64,000 nt of DNA, from the NCBI RefSeq assembly GCF_000189635.1, contig NW_002476387.1, positions 682,001 to 746,000 on the forward strand, written 5' to 3'. The position numbers and the translations under genes were made by a program. The notes beneath the pieces are model-generated. The model saw nothing but the letters and a program-made list of their open reading frames with translations. It was not told the DNA's origin and did not search any database. Below, piece after piece: positions 13,148 to 28,302 of this stretch. The first letter of the stretch is position 1; every line of letters starts with the position of its first letter. Source of the DNA: Tetrahymena thermophila SB210 (Eukaryota; Ciliophora; Oligohymenophorea; Hymenostomatida; Tetrahymenidae).

Positions 13148-14380
13148 ATGGCATCAGCTCATAATATTAGAAATAGATCTCCAAAATAATAATTATACAA
13201 TTAGAAAAAGGAAGGATAAAGTATCATTGATGGTAAAATTGTAGTAGATATAGAAATATGCTAAAATTGTAAAGATCATTAATGGTGTACAAGACATGAT
13301 GAATCTAAATACAAATTAATGTTTGAGGAAATCAGTTCTGCAATATTAGCAGAAAATCCCAATGTTATCATCACATAAAATAATTTTGTCAAAGTTCCAA
13401 CTCTTGGAGCATTTGAAATCACTTGCATGAATGCTCTTCTTTATTCTAAAAATAGATCTGGCTGTTTTCCCCACGCAACTGTCATATCTAATTTGGTTAA
13501 AAATTTTTTATATGATAAAGAAAACGGGAAACCTACAAACTAGTATGATCTTAAACTGATAGAATCAAATCCTAACAAGGAAGACCAAAAGTTTTCAAAT
13601 ACAAATTCAAACTTTAGAAAATAAAATAGATCACCATAAAGAATGAGTTCTGGCATCAGAGGGAGAACTTCTCATTACACTGGTAAAGGAAATTGCATAG
13701 AATCATATAACTATGTGGTTTCAAGCACTTTTGCATAGGGTAAAAGATCCCCTGATTAAAAAAACTAATCCAAAGAAAAGTCTGCAAACATGAATTCTAC
13801 TGCATAATCAGCTTTCTATCAAACAAATAATACCGATAACAATTAATAAGATAATGTAAATAGAAGAAATTCAAAATAATCAAATAATTCAAACTAAAAT
13901 TAAAAACAACATCATCAAGAAGCGTATGAGTAAAATGAATAGCAGTAGCATGACTAATATGAAGGTAATCACCACAACAATTAGCATCATGATGAAACTA
14001 ATGAACATCATCATAATGAAAATAAACACTCAGCACAAAGTAATACTCACCAAAATCATGAGCATAACGACGATAACAATCATCATAATCATAACCATGA
14101 TAATACAACTAGCCACTAGTAACATAATCACCCTAATAATTATTAAAATGGTAGTGATCAAGAGTAGTTTCATGAGGACCATACTAATAATTATAATAAT
14201 CATCATGAACAACATAATGCTGAAAATAATCATGGACATAGTTAAGATTATTAAAAAGATAGCATAGATTAAAATGGTTAATAGTAAAATTATGCAAAAC
14301 ATGAATAAGATTAAAACAATCATTAGCATAATTTTGATAATAGCAATGATCATTAAGTTTAACATGAAAATTCTAACTGA
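13148..14380 (+). CDS. CxxC protein (possible SelW/Rdx-like domain) with His/Asn/Gln-rich tail
   Basis: 410 residues, one exon. Residues 30-150 form a compact domain: a beta-strand-like KIVVDIEIC, then CQNC (38-41), then HQWCTRHDE and a helix ending in EISSAI, and later a VPTLGAFEIT strand. The strand-CxxC-helix start and the late 'G.FE.T' strand resemble the thioredoxin-like SelW/Rdx fold, but this is a weak visual match and could be another small redox or metal-binding family. From about residue 150 the protein becomes polar. From about 260 to the end it is almost only His, Asn, Gln, Asp and Glu with many HH and HN pairs, a plausible metal-binding or phase-separating tail. Methionine/isoleucine-rich frames on both strands over this tail (13926-14365) are shadows. 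Confidence 0.75.
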
Positions 14381-15335
14381 TGATACATTTAAAGTATAAA
14401 AATATAAATAAAAACAATTTATATGTTTATTTCATAAATTAATATCAATACTACATTTTTTTTACTTCTAAAACATTTTTTCATCAATCAATTACTTCTT
14501 TCTTATAAGCAGATTTAATAAATAATAAATGAACTAAATACATTTTTTAATTAATATCATGAAAATACTCTACAAATTATTAAATTTTTTTGATAGAAAA
14601 GTTGCAATTTGTTTAAAAAATTAATTTAATGAAAGAATTAATATTGTTGTTATAAAATTATCTAAAATAAAAAAGTTTGGTTCTTTAGTAATTTTTTGAA
14701 AAGATAATCCAATCAAAAATCAATATTCAAATAAAAATCTGTTTTTTGTTAAATTAAAATTGAGAAATTTAAACGAAATAAATAACATTTATTGAAGGTG
14801 AGTGTTATTTCTTAAATTTTCAATTATTTTTAATAATAATATATTTTAATTTTTAAATTTGAGCTCGGTAAATATATTTTAAATAATAAATCTTTGAATA
14901 TTTAATATTAAAATTATTTATTAATTAATAAAATTTAATAATTTAAATGTAATGTAAAATATATTTTTTTAAATCAAACATTTTAGTAATTTGATGATGA
15001 ATTATTGATATTTTTATGACAGTCAGAATGCATAATTAGAGAGATTAAAATTTTTTGGTATAAACTAGAGGTTTTGATATTTTTATTTGTAAAATCAAAT
15101 ATAATGCTTTAATTACATATGCATAAATATATAAACATAGAATTTCGAAGGATTACATTTTAAATTTGTTTGATTTATATTATATACAATTTATAAAGTT
15201 ATTTTAATTGTTCATGTGTTAATCTAAATAATATTTCTATTATTGTAGAAGTTCTCTAGAATAATTTTTTAAAAATATAGAAGTTAATTATTATTTATAT
15301 ATTTTTATTTTTAATTATATCATTTTTATCGCTTA
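14381..15335. other. Convergent AT-rich spacer
   Basis: 955 bp between the convergent ends of the His-rich gene and the MAP kinase gene. Long A/T runs, no coding frame or RNA seen. Confidence 0.5.
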
Positions 15336-17947
<2,612 letters not shown>

Positions 17948-19216
17948 TCTTTTATTTAATATTTGTTAAATATTGAATTTTTTTTCTAATTTTTAATTCT
18001 TTCTTTCTTTTAACTTTATATTATTTATGAATTAAGAAGCAAGTAATGATAATTAAAGCTAATTCAATTTTTCTATGAGATTCACAATAGTTAGTTGTCC
18101 ATAATACTACTAATTTATTTGTTAGTTTAACGAGATAATTAATTATAAAACATAATTAAAATTTTATCATCAACTAATCCTAAAAAAAATTGAATTTATT
18201 TATTTTCAGGTGCTATTTCGAAAAATCATTCGTTAATTTTATAAATTTAATTATCATTTTTCTAACAATATTTAATACTGTTCAAAGTCAATACTTGTGA
18301 TCAAAGCTGCATATTTTGCTTATTTTTAAGTAATTTATTATATAAATAATCATTTTTTCATAAAAATAAAATAAATATTTTATACTTCAAAAAATTATTT
18401 TTCAAGAAATATTAATATCTTATTTTTGATACATCTTAGTAAAATATGTGCTTTAAATTTTACTATCTATTTAAAAATTTTAATGTCTAAATTTTGAATT
18501 TTAGGATTTGGTTCTATTTTTATACGAAACTGTATTTATATTTTGATTAAATTGTTATTTTTGGTTAAAAATTATTCTTTGAATTTAAATAAGGAGTAGG
18601 ATAGACTTTCCTATTAAATTGAATTTTTATTTATTTAAAATGTATTAATTTTTATTGTAAAAATAGGTTAGAGTATATTTTTGTAAATTTTATGACTTAT
18701 TTGTTACATTTTTTTGTTTATATTTATAAAATAAATCGTATTTAAAATAGTATTGGTAGAATTACACCTTTTTATTAGTAAAATCAGTTTGATAGAATAT
18801 TTGAACTATTATTAAATATATTTCATTTTCTTTAAAATAAATTAAATTGTTTAATTATTTTAATATTGTTATATCCAACAAATAAAATATGAATTATTTT
18901 TCATATTTTGGGAAAAATTTAAATATTTAATAAATATACCACAATTTAAAAGTAGATAATATTTATTTAGATTTTAAGAATTATTAATTTACAAATAAAT
19001 AAAGGAAATTCATTATTGCAAACTTAATCCTATAAAATATTTCTTTTATACAAACTTACTAAAAATCTATAAAAAAATTAGATATGATAATTGACAAAAA
19101 TTTATGATAAATAAAGTAGCATTATTATTTGATCAAATTAATAAATTGATTACTTTATAAATTTTAGTGTATTAAGTTTAAGCATTTAAAATATTGCATT
19201 CTGATTAACTTTAATA
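17948..19216. other. Divergent AT-rich spacer
   Basis: 1.27 kb between the divergent MAP kinase and the gene starting near 19217. No coding frame, RNA gene or repeat array recognised. Confidence 0.5.
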
Positions 19217-21898
19217 ATGAGAACTTAGAAAAAAGCAACACAAAACGAAGAAACACAATAAGAAGATTTCATATGCATATAAAAACTGTATAGTTCTTCT
19301 ACAAAAGTGTCCCTTCAAACAATTAGGTAGAAGAAACATTTACTTTACAACTGGAAATCTAATTTAAACAAATAAAATTTAAATAAATGATAGGAAGCTT
19401 ATATCAGAATATTTAGGAGTATAAAAATTTAGAGGATTTAGAATTTGAAAGAAAACAATTTATATTATTAAAAGTTTGATTTAGTATTTGATTCTTTAGT
19501 TGAAATTATGGAGGAAATGGATCTAAATGACTATCTAAATCAAGACTATGAAGTCTCATTCATTGTTGAAATAATCAATTCAACTTATTTTTAAGAAAGA
19601 ATACCTCCTGTAAGTAAATTTGAGTTAATATCCCAAAATTAAGTATTAAAAATGAAATTGATAAAAAATTTAATAGATTTTAGGTAAATTACCTAAAGCG
19701 ATATACCTCAAAACCATAGAATGCGTTCTTTATATAGCGTCACTAAAAATTATAGAGTATATACTACTTCATATATAATAAATTGCAAAATAATATTACA
19801 TTAAACGGATTATAATTAAATAATATTTAGGATGCCACAAATATAAAATTGCATATAAATATTTAATTCATCAGATTAAGAGTGGATGGTAAATGGTATG
19901 CCAATAGATAATGAATTAATTCAGAGTATTCTTTGGGTAAATAAATGAAATCTTAAAATAAATTTCTTGAAACAATTAATTAGAAAATAAATAGATATAT
20001 AAATGAAAGAAAACTCACACAATGGATATTATAAAACAAACAAGATTTTTTAATTCAGCATAAAATTATGCTACACGAGTTTCTCCTTCTTGCTTGTAAT
20101 AGTAGTAAAAAAGAAGAAATGGTATTTAAATTATATTAGTTTTTTCAAATTAAATTTTTGATATTGACTCTTATGTTTATTTATAAACTTATTTATTTTT
20201 TTTTACTGTCCCAAAAAGTAAAAATTATTGGGTACAATGTAGCAAGATTCATACTAAAAATTAATGGTAAATTAACTTTTTATTTATTTTTCAAAAATTA
20301 AATCTCTTACTTTTAAAATAAAATAATAAAGTTGCTAGCTCCCTCATTCATTTAAGGATTACCTATACAGAATAGGTTAAATAGGCCTCAGTCTTCTAGT
20401 CATATTTTACATAAAAATAGCACACAGTAGCATGGTTAAATTTAGCAATACTAAACGCTCAAGATAAATTAAATAAACTAGCTTTTTATTGCAAATAAAA
20501 ATAATTATGTGAGCTCAACTTAAGTTTTAGATGATCCTTAAAAAAAAAGATAGTAGCTCCAACTAAATAAAATTTAGTTGATTTCAAATTAAGATAATAA
20601 AACAGAACAAAAAAAATAAAAAAATTTTAAACTCTCTACTTAAAAACCAGTAAGAATAGAAAACTATAAAAGCCAAATATTTGGATATCATTAACTTGAC
20701 CCTAAGTATAGAGGTGATCTTTTTAATTCTAAAAATTACAAATAATTCTTATTTTTTTTTTTTAATGAAATATGAAAAATAAACTGATATTAAATTTTAT
20801 TTATCACTTCACATAAAAATAAAATAAATATTCTGATCTTAATAATTGAGGAGGAAGATTGATGATATTTTAATTTTAGATTATTATATTTTTCTAAAAA
20901 TTTATATTTATAGATTGATTGGTTGCTAGAATTAATTAGTATTCCTTTATTATAATTTTTAAAAACTACTTTTTAACAAAAAATAATGAGATTTTTGAAA
21001 CAAATTTTGCAATATTTATTTGAAAAAAATAATTTTTGTCAAAGGTAATTGCACTTTTAGTTATAATAGCTCATTCATTCTTCATAGACTTAATATCAAA
21101 TGCAGAATAAATATTTCAAACTATATTTCTTGTTATAAATTATTTTTTTCATTAACAAATATTATATATTTATATAAAAAAGCTAACTTAAAAAAAATAT
21201 TGAATTTAAGATAAGGAGCAGATAATAATACACTTAAAAAACAAAAAAGTGATGAAATTAAATTTATAGACTCAAATAATCTTAGGCTATAAGAAAATAA
21301 TTCGTTTCCACGTCATTTGGAAAATCAATATGTATCAGAAAAAGCTTTAAGCCAAACAAACACCACATATAATTTGAAGAGTAATCCTGAAAACAAAGAA
21401 GAGAGCTAATTGCTAAATTACTTGCTAAAAAGTTAGAATTACGTTTTGCATTAAAGACCTCAAAGTGCCTTAAAAGATCCTCCATAGAATCCCTTTGGAT
21501 TTTGTTACCACCCTGAAAAAGAGTAACCAGGAGTTCCTATTTATGTTCCATCAAGTACAAGCTAAAGCTAATTAGATACAAGCATAGTTATAAATTCTAA
21601 AAAATAAAAAAGCTTTTTAAATGCTTCGAATGACAAAAATTTTTTTACAAGTAAAAGAATGAATCAGAGTGGGAGAAATGTATTTTTTTATTCAAAATTT
21701 ATTATAATATTTAATAAATAAAAATGTATTTTCATATTAACTAAGGTAGCTGAATAAATTCTAGACCAAGAATTACATGTTTGGGAAACTAAGTTAGTAA
21801 ATAAAACAAATAAAGAAAATAATAAATTGTTTGTGCCATATGGAAATATAAAAAAGTAATCCTTTACAATTAATTTGCCATTTGAAAAAAAGATATGA
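19217..21898 (+). CDS. Unrecognised multi-exon gene (exon limits partly unresolved)
   Basis: I do not recognise the family. Coding character is clear in several blocks: an N-terminal block with VEETFTLQLEIQFK and an acidic helix EIMEEMDLNDYL; a helical block around HKIMLHEFLLLACNSSK (about 19970-20120); a polar Gln/Asn/Ser block around 20330-20750; a block around 21218-21678 with FGFCYHPEKEQPGVPIY; and a last exon 21746-21898 ending FTINLPFEKKI. At least four introns are needed. The N-terminal start is uncertain: ATG 19217 and ATG 19273 lie in different frames, and frame changes around 19280-19525 do not correspond to introns of the usual length. A long AT-rich stretch (about 20765-21215) is either an intron or the boundary between two genes. 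Confidence 0.5.
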
Positions 21899-23140
21899 AA
21901 TAAAATTTATTAACTAATTATTCACAAATATAAATATTTGTTGAATTTAGGAAACTTTATTCAAGAAATTTATGTTTTATTGAAAACTTATTTAGTTATT
22001 TATTTATAATTATTGTTTTGAAAAGAAAAATTTGCTTAATTTCGGTTATTTTGGAGATTATCTTCTTTAATTTGTTTTTTAATAATAATTTAATTTTATA
22101 CTGTTGTTCTTATATGAATCTTCTTAAAATTTTCTTAAATTTTACTAGTATAGAATTCTTAATTGCAGTATTTCAATATTCATTTCATCTTAAAAAAAAA
22201 TTTTAAATTATGCTTATTCTTTTAATTATTATCCACAAAATTAAAATCTAATCAAATTTTTATTAAGTAAAAAAAATTAATTATCCTCTAAATTTCTGAT
22301 AGAAAATTTAACAAGCCCTGAATAGATTGCAGTCTTTATTTATATATGTCTATATTAGAAAACATATTTTAAATATTTTCAAATCCTAAAGTGATATTTT
22401 AGAAAAGAAAGCATTTGAAAATGTTAACATTATTTATTAGTAACACATATAATTCAGAAAACGAATTTTGATCTATAAAAACATCTGACTAATGTAAAAT
22501 AAAAAATTTACTTTAGCATTCCTTTCTGAAATGATAATAAAAACACATTAGAGAGAAAGAAGAGTTTTATTTAGAGTAATTAAAAATTAATAAGTAGGAA
22601 GATTTCTCCTGCTATTGTATATAGCAAATTTAGAATAATTTGCTAGAAAATTAAAAATTAAGATGAAAAAATAATTGTATAATAAATAAGCAAAAAATTA
22701 ATTATTAATTAGTGCTACATTATTTAATGTGTAGTAGGTGCATATAATAATTAGATAGATCAAAAATAAAATAATTAACAATATAAAGGTAAAAGAGGTG
22801 GAAAGTAAGTAAGGTAGCGAGAATCAATTCAGATTTGCTTGTATGTATATATATACTTTTCAGAGTATATTATATTGAAGGAAGTAATCAAATAAGAATC
22901 TAATACAAAAAGCTTTTCAATTGATATAAACTTCTCCAAAGAAAAAAAGAAAAAAAACTTAATCTGTAAAACATTAATACTATATTATTGTATTCAAAAA
23001 AGCAAAATAGATTATAGCTTTTAATTTTAAGAGTAATAACATTAAAAATTAAAAGACAAATCGAATAAGGTAACTCAAAAACATAGTAGTATATTATAGC
23101 GAGAAACCTTGCATAAATCCTACCCTAAGAATTTTAAAGA
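21899..23140. other. AT-rich spacer
   Basis: 1.24 kb. Small open frames exist (for example 22018-22206) but they are hydrophobic A/T-driven translations with no recognisable domain. An upstream exon of the RRM gene could hide here, but I cannot support one. Confidence 0.4.
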
Positions 23141-26100
23141 ATGGATTCACAAACAGTATTAAATTTAGAATTAAATTAAGTTATTCCAAATATTTTCAGT
23201 TTTTAAGTCTCATTTAAATGGTTCAAAACATCACATTTATTCAATGAGACAGCGATATTTATGATATCGCAGCTTTTGATTTTTAGAGAAATTTAATATA
23301 CAATAGACTTATTTTGCCATTTATCTTATAATTTCTTTTAATTATCTATAAAGTAGGGTAATAACAAATGTACCACGGGAGTTTTGCTTGTAGTAGTCAA
23401 TAATACCGAAAACAGAACTATCAATCAAGAAACATATCATAAAGTGTTTTCAGCATATGGTGAAGTGTGGAGAGTAAATATTTTTATAGAAAATAATTAT
23501 GATAAGCACTTAATACAAGTGAAAATGAATTCATATAAATCTAGTTATTTGGAGTTATTTGTTTAATTAACCTCCCTCTTTCAATCAACGATTAATGATT
23601 TACTCTTAAAAAAAATATTTTTAGTTTGATATGAAAATCTAATTTATTTGATAAAGTTTAACATAAAGTCCAGCTAATATTAATGAATTAAATTTTGTTT
23701 ATGACTATTGTTGATTATCATCTATTTAATATAAATTAGCTATTGATTTTTGAAAGAACCCCAAAATGCAAAGCTTTTGTTGAAATGGATTCCATAGAAA
23801 ATGCATAAAAGTCGCTAGATGCTCTCAACAATCAAGAATTATTACCAGGGTTTCGTATGAATATCTATGCTGCAATACTGAAAAAAATAGTTTTTTAAGA
23901 AAATAACCCCGGAGGGTTTGGTAATATTTTTAATTTTTGAATAGTCGGTCAATATTTGAGACTGAAATTTCTAAATTTAAATAAATTAAATTTACTTTTT
24001 TATTTTAATAATGTTTTATTTTTATTAAAAATAAATCTAAATAAATAAATTACTTTCTTTACATTTCTCAGTTGTTTATGATTTATTTTATTTCAATATA
24101 ATAGATTATACAGTTATGAGATAAATTATGATGGGCAACAGCTAAAGCAGTGATAAATAAAGCAGTATTTCAGGACTCGAAGGAAAACCTACCTCAAGCC
24201 ATAGGTATCAATCACAATTTTATTTTGTTAGTAAATTGCTAATATTTTTTCCTTTATATTTAAAAGGCTTGAAAATTCAACTAACTCATAGGAAGCAAGT
24301 ATAAATAAATCATTTGGAAATAACAATGAATTAAGAAGTTCTTCTAAGATTTAATAACAATAGTAATAGCAGCAATAATAACAATAGTAATAGCAGTAAT
24401 AACTAAATTTATAAAATTAATACTCAAATCCTTAAAGCAGTTTATATATGAATAATGCAAACCCAATAGCTCCTTATGATTTAATTTAAAACTAAATTCC
24501 ATATGTAAACTAACAGGGGATACCACCAATTGGTAGTAGTCCATAAATTCCTGTCATGCCAGCTTAGCCGCTTAATATTAATTAGCCGTAATAATACCCT
24601 TAAACGTAATGGAATATGATGCCAATTTAATAGTAAAACTAATTTATGTAATAGTATCCTCCAGTAGGAATGAACTATTCTCCTTTCTAGCAAAATATGT
24701 ACCCAGGTATTTAACCACCTATGAATTAATTGCCTCATAGCTATCCTATCTAATAGAATCAAGCTTACTAAAAATGGCCTGTTAATTTGAATATCAAATA
24801 GTAACCTCATTAGATAATCTAGAATAATAATATGTAACCTAATTTCCCTGCAATTAATAGTGGAGGAATGATGTATCCTTAATACAACATGCAATACAAC
24901 TAGATGGGATATAACAATAATATGAACAACAACACTTTTGATTTAACTTAGTAATTCAATTAACTAAATTTAAATGTATAAAATAAGGAACAAATTATAG
25001 ATACTAAAAATTAAGGTTTTACTAACCCATTACTTAATATACCTATTTAGTAATAACAGCAATAATAGCAAATGCATGCTTAACAGATATAAATGAATTA
25101 AAATCCATAGATTTAACAGCAATAATATCAATAGAAATAAGCATAAATTCAAAGTAAAAAATCCAAGAAATCATCAAGCAGTCAAAAAAATTCTTTAATT
25201 GATTCAAAAAAGAATAATGACCCACTCACTATTCTAGGTGTGCTTTAGACTTCTTCAGATTACTCTGAAAAAGAAGAAGACAATACAAACTTATAAAATA
25301 TCTTAGACGATACTTCTGCTATTGAAGAATAAAAAATATCGCATCATTCAAATTAGAACAGCTCAAGCTAAAATAATAATATTGATCCTAATATTAGAAA
25401 AAACTAATCTTTCGAAAAAGCTAATTTTAGTTTTAACAATTCTACTTTGAATTAATAATAGCAGTAGCAATAATAATAGTATAACATGTTTGGATTTCCT
25501 CCTCAAATTAACCCTAAAATAAATCCAAACGATATGAATATGCTATGGATGCAGTAACAATAGCAGTAATAAGTACAATAATAAGGATTTTACTATTAAT
25601 AACCACAATAGTAATAACAACAATAACCTAACTTTATGCCATTTAACAATAATTTCTTACCATAAATGAGTAATCCTAATATGGTAGGGTTTATGGGAAA
25701 CAATGAGTTGTTTAATTAAGGTAATAACTTCTAAAACATGTAAAATACCAATCGCACTATGCCTAATTAACTTGAATGGAATATGATGAATTTCATGAAT
25801 TAGAATAACAATCCTAGTAATTCGTTGAGCAATTTAAATTATTCTTAAAATAATAGCTAAATAAACATCAATAATAACAACAATAATAATAGTTAAGGAA
25901 TGACATTCTAACCTCCTCATATGAATAATTAAAAATCTCATGAGAAGGTTGAAAAATAACCTAACCACAACCATGATAAGAAAGATAAAGATGATGACAA
26001 AAGTAGCTTAAATTCATCGATAGGCATACCGGCTTTCAACTCTTAAAATACTTCTTAAAACATTGAAAGCTAAAGCCTTAATGATGAAACAGGTGGTTCT

Positions 26101-27341
26101 AATGGAAACTCTTTTTTCCTTTTCAATAACTATAATAGCAATAACAATAATAATGCTAATATAAATAACCACATTAATCAAGGAAGTAGCTAGAGCTTAA
26201 ACTCAGTAAATGGAGGTAATGCTATCCACAGAAAGACAAATTCTTCTTCCAACAATCTTAATGGAAACGTTTGTGGCAACAATGTCTCTACCTCTTCAAA
26301 TCAAAACTTACAAATTCTTTCAAATTATCCTTTCTTGGTTAACAATGAAATCAACCCAGGCATGAATATTGGCGACTACGTTAATCCTTAGTTCATTAAA
26401 TGTAATTAATCAATTAATTAAAAATTTATATTTTTTTTATATTAATTTAAAATAAAAAAATGCAGCTTTGAGAAGATCCAAAGTAATTTATGCTAACTGG
26501 TTTGACAAATCTAAAGTAACTCTCAAAATGCTTATCAATATTTTCAGCTATTTTGGACCCATAGAAAAAATAATGTATTTAAAAAATAAATCTTCATGCT
26601 TAGTCGAATACACCAGAATAGAGAGTGCATCTGCAGCTAAAGAAAGTCTAAATGACATGACTTTTATGGATCAAGAAATCAAAGTAATATTAAGTTAAAG
26701 AAAATAGAAATATAATTAAATACTTTTATAATAAGATATTCTATAGCAATTATGATCAAATCTACATAAAGAATTTAAAGAAGGATAGTAATTCATCTTC
26801 TACAACAGGTACAAGCGAAGATAGTGATGAGTATTACGTGAATAACTCATCAAATAAAAAGAATGAGATTAACATTTCTAAAATAATTAACCCACCAAGT
26901 GAATGTATAATTATTACTGGCTTAAACAGATAAGCATGCAATATCGATATACTTTCTAATTTCCTCTAAAGAGTTGGCCCTATTTTGAGATCAAAGTAAT
27001 TAATTTATTAGAGTTTTCTATACTAATTTTTTGAAAATTTTTTCTAAAATAAAAAAGGTTCATCATTGAAGAAGCTTAAAATATTTGCATCCTTAAGCTT
27101 CCTAATAAAGAAAAGGCCTTGCTTGCTATTTCACTCTACAACGGTGAAGAAATTTGTGGAAAGTAATTAAAACATAATACTAATTATTTAAATATCCTTA
27201 AATAAAAATAAATATAAATAAAATAGGAAAGTTTATATTGGCTTTTCAAAGTCAAAACTGTAAGAAACAGCTGCCCAAAATTTAAATGAAATAAATGACA
27301 ATAATGAGAGTACAATTGCTTCAATATCAAATATTTCTTGA
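23141..27341 (+). CDS. PTB/hnRNP-L-like RNA-binding protein with long Gln/Asn-rich linker
   Basis: About 1,148 residues if ATG 23141 is the start; that frame is open, but the first ~75 codons look atypical. Introns: 23474-23739, 23921-24104, 24205-24266, 26402-26465, 26684-26735, 26996-27057, 27163-27226. Splicing the first gives an RRM: HKVFSAYGEVWR joins LLIFERTPKCKAFVEM, the PTB-type layout where strand 2 has IFE and strand 3 has A.VEM. A second RRM begins near residue 917 (SKVIYANWF, then IFSYFGPIEKI). A third lies at about 1030-1130 (ECIIITGLNRQ, FLQRVGPILRSK, then KVYIGFSKS). Between the first and second RRM, about 700 residues are Gln/Asn/Pro/Met/Ser-rich with several polyQ runs. Role by family: binding pyrimidine-rich RNA in splicing, stability or translation. 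The linker suggests condensate or RNP-granule behaviour (inference). Confidence 0.83.
24352..24402 (+). repeat. Uninterrupted polyglutamine run of 17 codons
   Basis: Seventeen consecutive Gln codons in the RRM protein, written with a mixture of TAA, TAG, CAA and CAG. The mix shows the run is not a simple DNA microsatellite. Shorter Gln runs follow near 25050, 25130, 25450, 25550 and 25600. Confidence 0.85.
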
Positions 27342-28302
27342 CTAATTTGAATACAAATAATTAAAACACATAATCTTCTTCTTATATATAAATTCAACAG
27401 AAATCTTTTTATAGATCTTTTTTATTACTTACTCATAATAACTCTTCTTTTTCTTATATCTCTAATATATATCACAAACTCAAGAGATAAATATAAATAT
27501 CATCTTACTCTCATAAAAAACAAGCATATGATTGCTATAATATGTTGAAATCGCTCTCAAAAATCTATTTTAATTTTTATGACTTACATTGAGTGATTGC
27601 TGTAAAACACATGTTCTTAGTGTTTCGAAAAAGTAAAGGAAATATCAAACAAAATAATTAAACTACAATAGAACAATAGAACAGAATGTTTTATTAGTCA
27701 TAAAAGGAAAAAATAAATCTCTATATATAAAAATAACTAATTGTATTGCTTTTTTATTATGAAAGTTGTATTTTATTATCATAAATACTTTAACTGAATG
27801 AGGTATACTTTTATTACTATATCAAATAAATTTGAAGAAATTATGTATTTTTTATTTTACAAATATATGAATGATCATCAAATTTTAATTTTTGAAATTA
27901 TTTTTGTTAAAGTTTATTAATTTCAGTCTTTTGATGAATTAAAAAATTAATCTCCAAATTTATTAAATTCTTCAAAATACTTCATTGTTTGTGTTAAATT
28001 GAAATTTAAATATTTGTCTATTATCAGATTAAAGTTTATTTAAATAAATGAAATATGTGTTTTTGATGAGCTGAAAAAATAAACTTAAATTATAAAAAAG
28101 AATTAATTAAAAATTTTAAATTTATCATAATAAATGAGAATAAATTTTAAAAAACTTAATTAAAATAATCGTTTGAATTATAAAATAAATAATGATCAAA
28201 GATACGTGAACTTAAAATGAAAGTTTATATTTATTTATTTATTTTTTACAAAAATTTAATGATATGTTAAAAATATTATTAAAAACTCTGTTATTAAATT
28301 CT
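27342..28302. other. Convergent AT-rich spacer
   Basis: 961 bp between the 3' ends of the RRM gene and the PP4R3 gene. Nothing recognised. Confidence 0.5.

Noticed and set aside
13926-14365. Overlapping Met/Ile-rich open frames on both strands
   Set aside because: They are frame-shifted and antisense translations of the His/Asn/Gln codon-rich tail of the gene at 13148-14380.
19388-19390. In-frame TGA between two long open stretches, possible selenocysteine codon
   Set aside because: A different frame is open across this site with better coding character, no SECIS-like structure was seen, and an intron or frame change explains it more simply.
23474-23566. Continuation of the RRM open frame beyond GTAAAT at 23474
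   Set aside because: Splicing at 23474-23739 joins two halves of an RRM perfectly; the read-through sequence is intronic.
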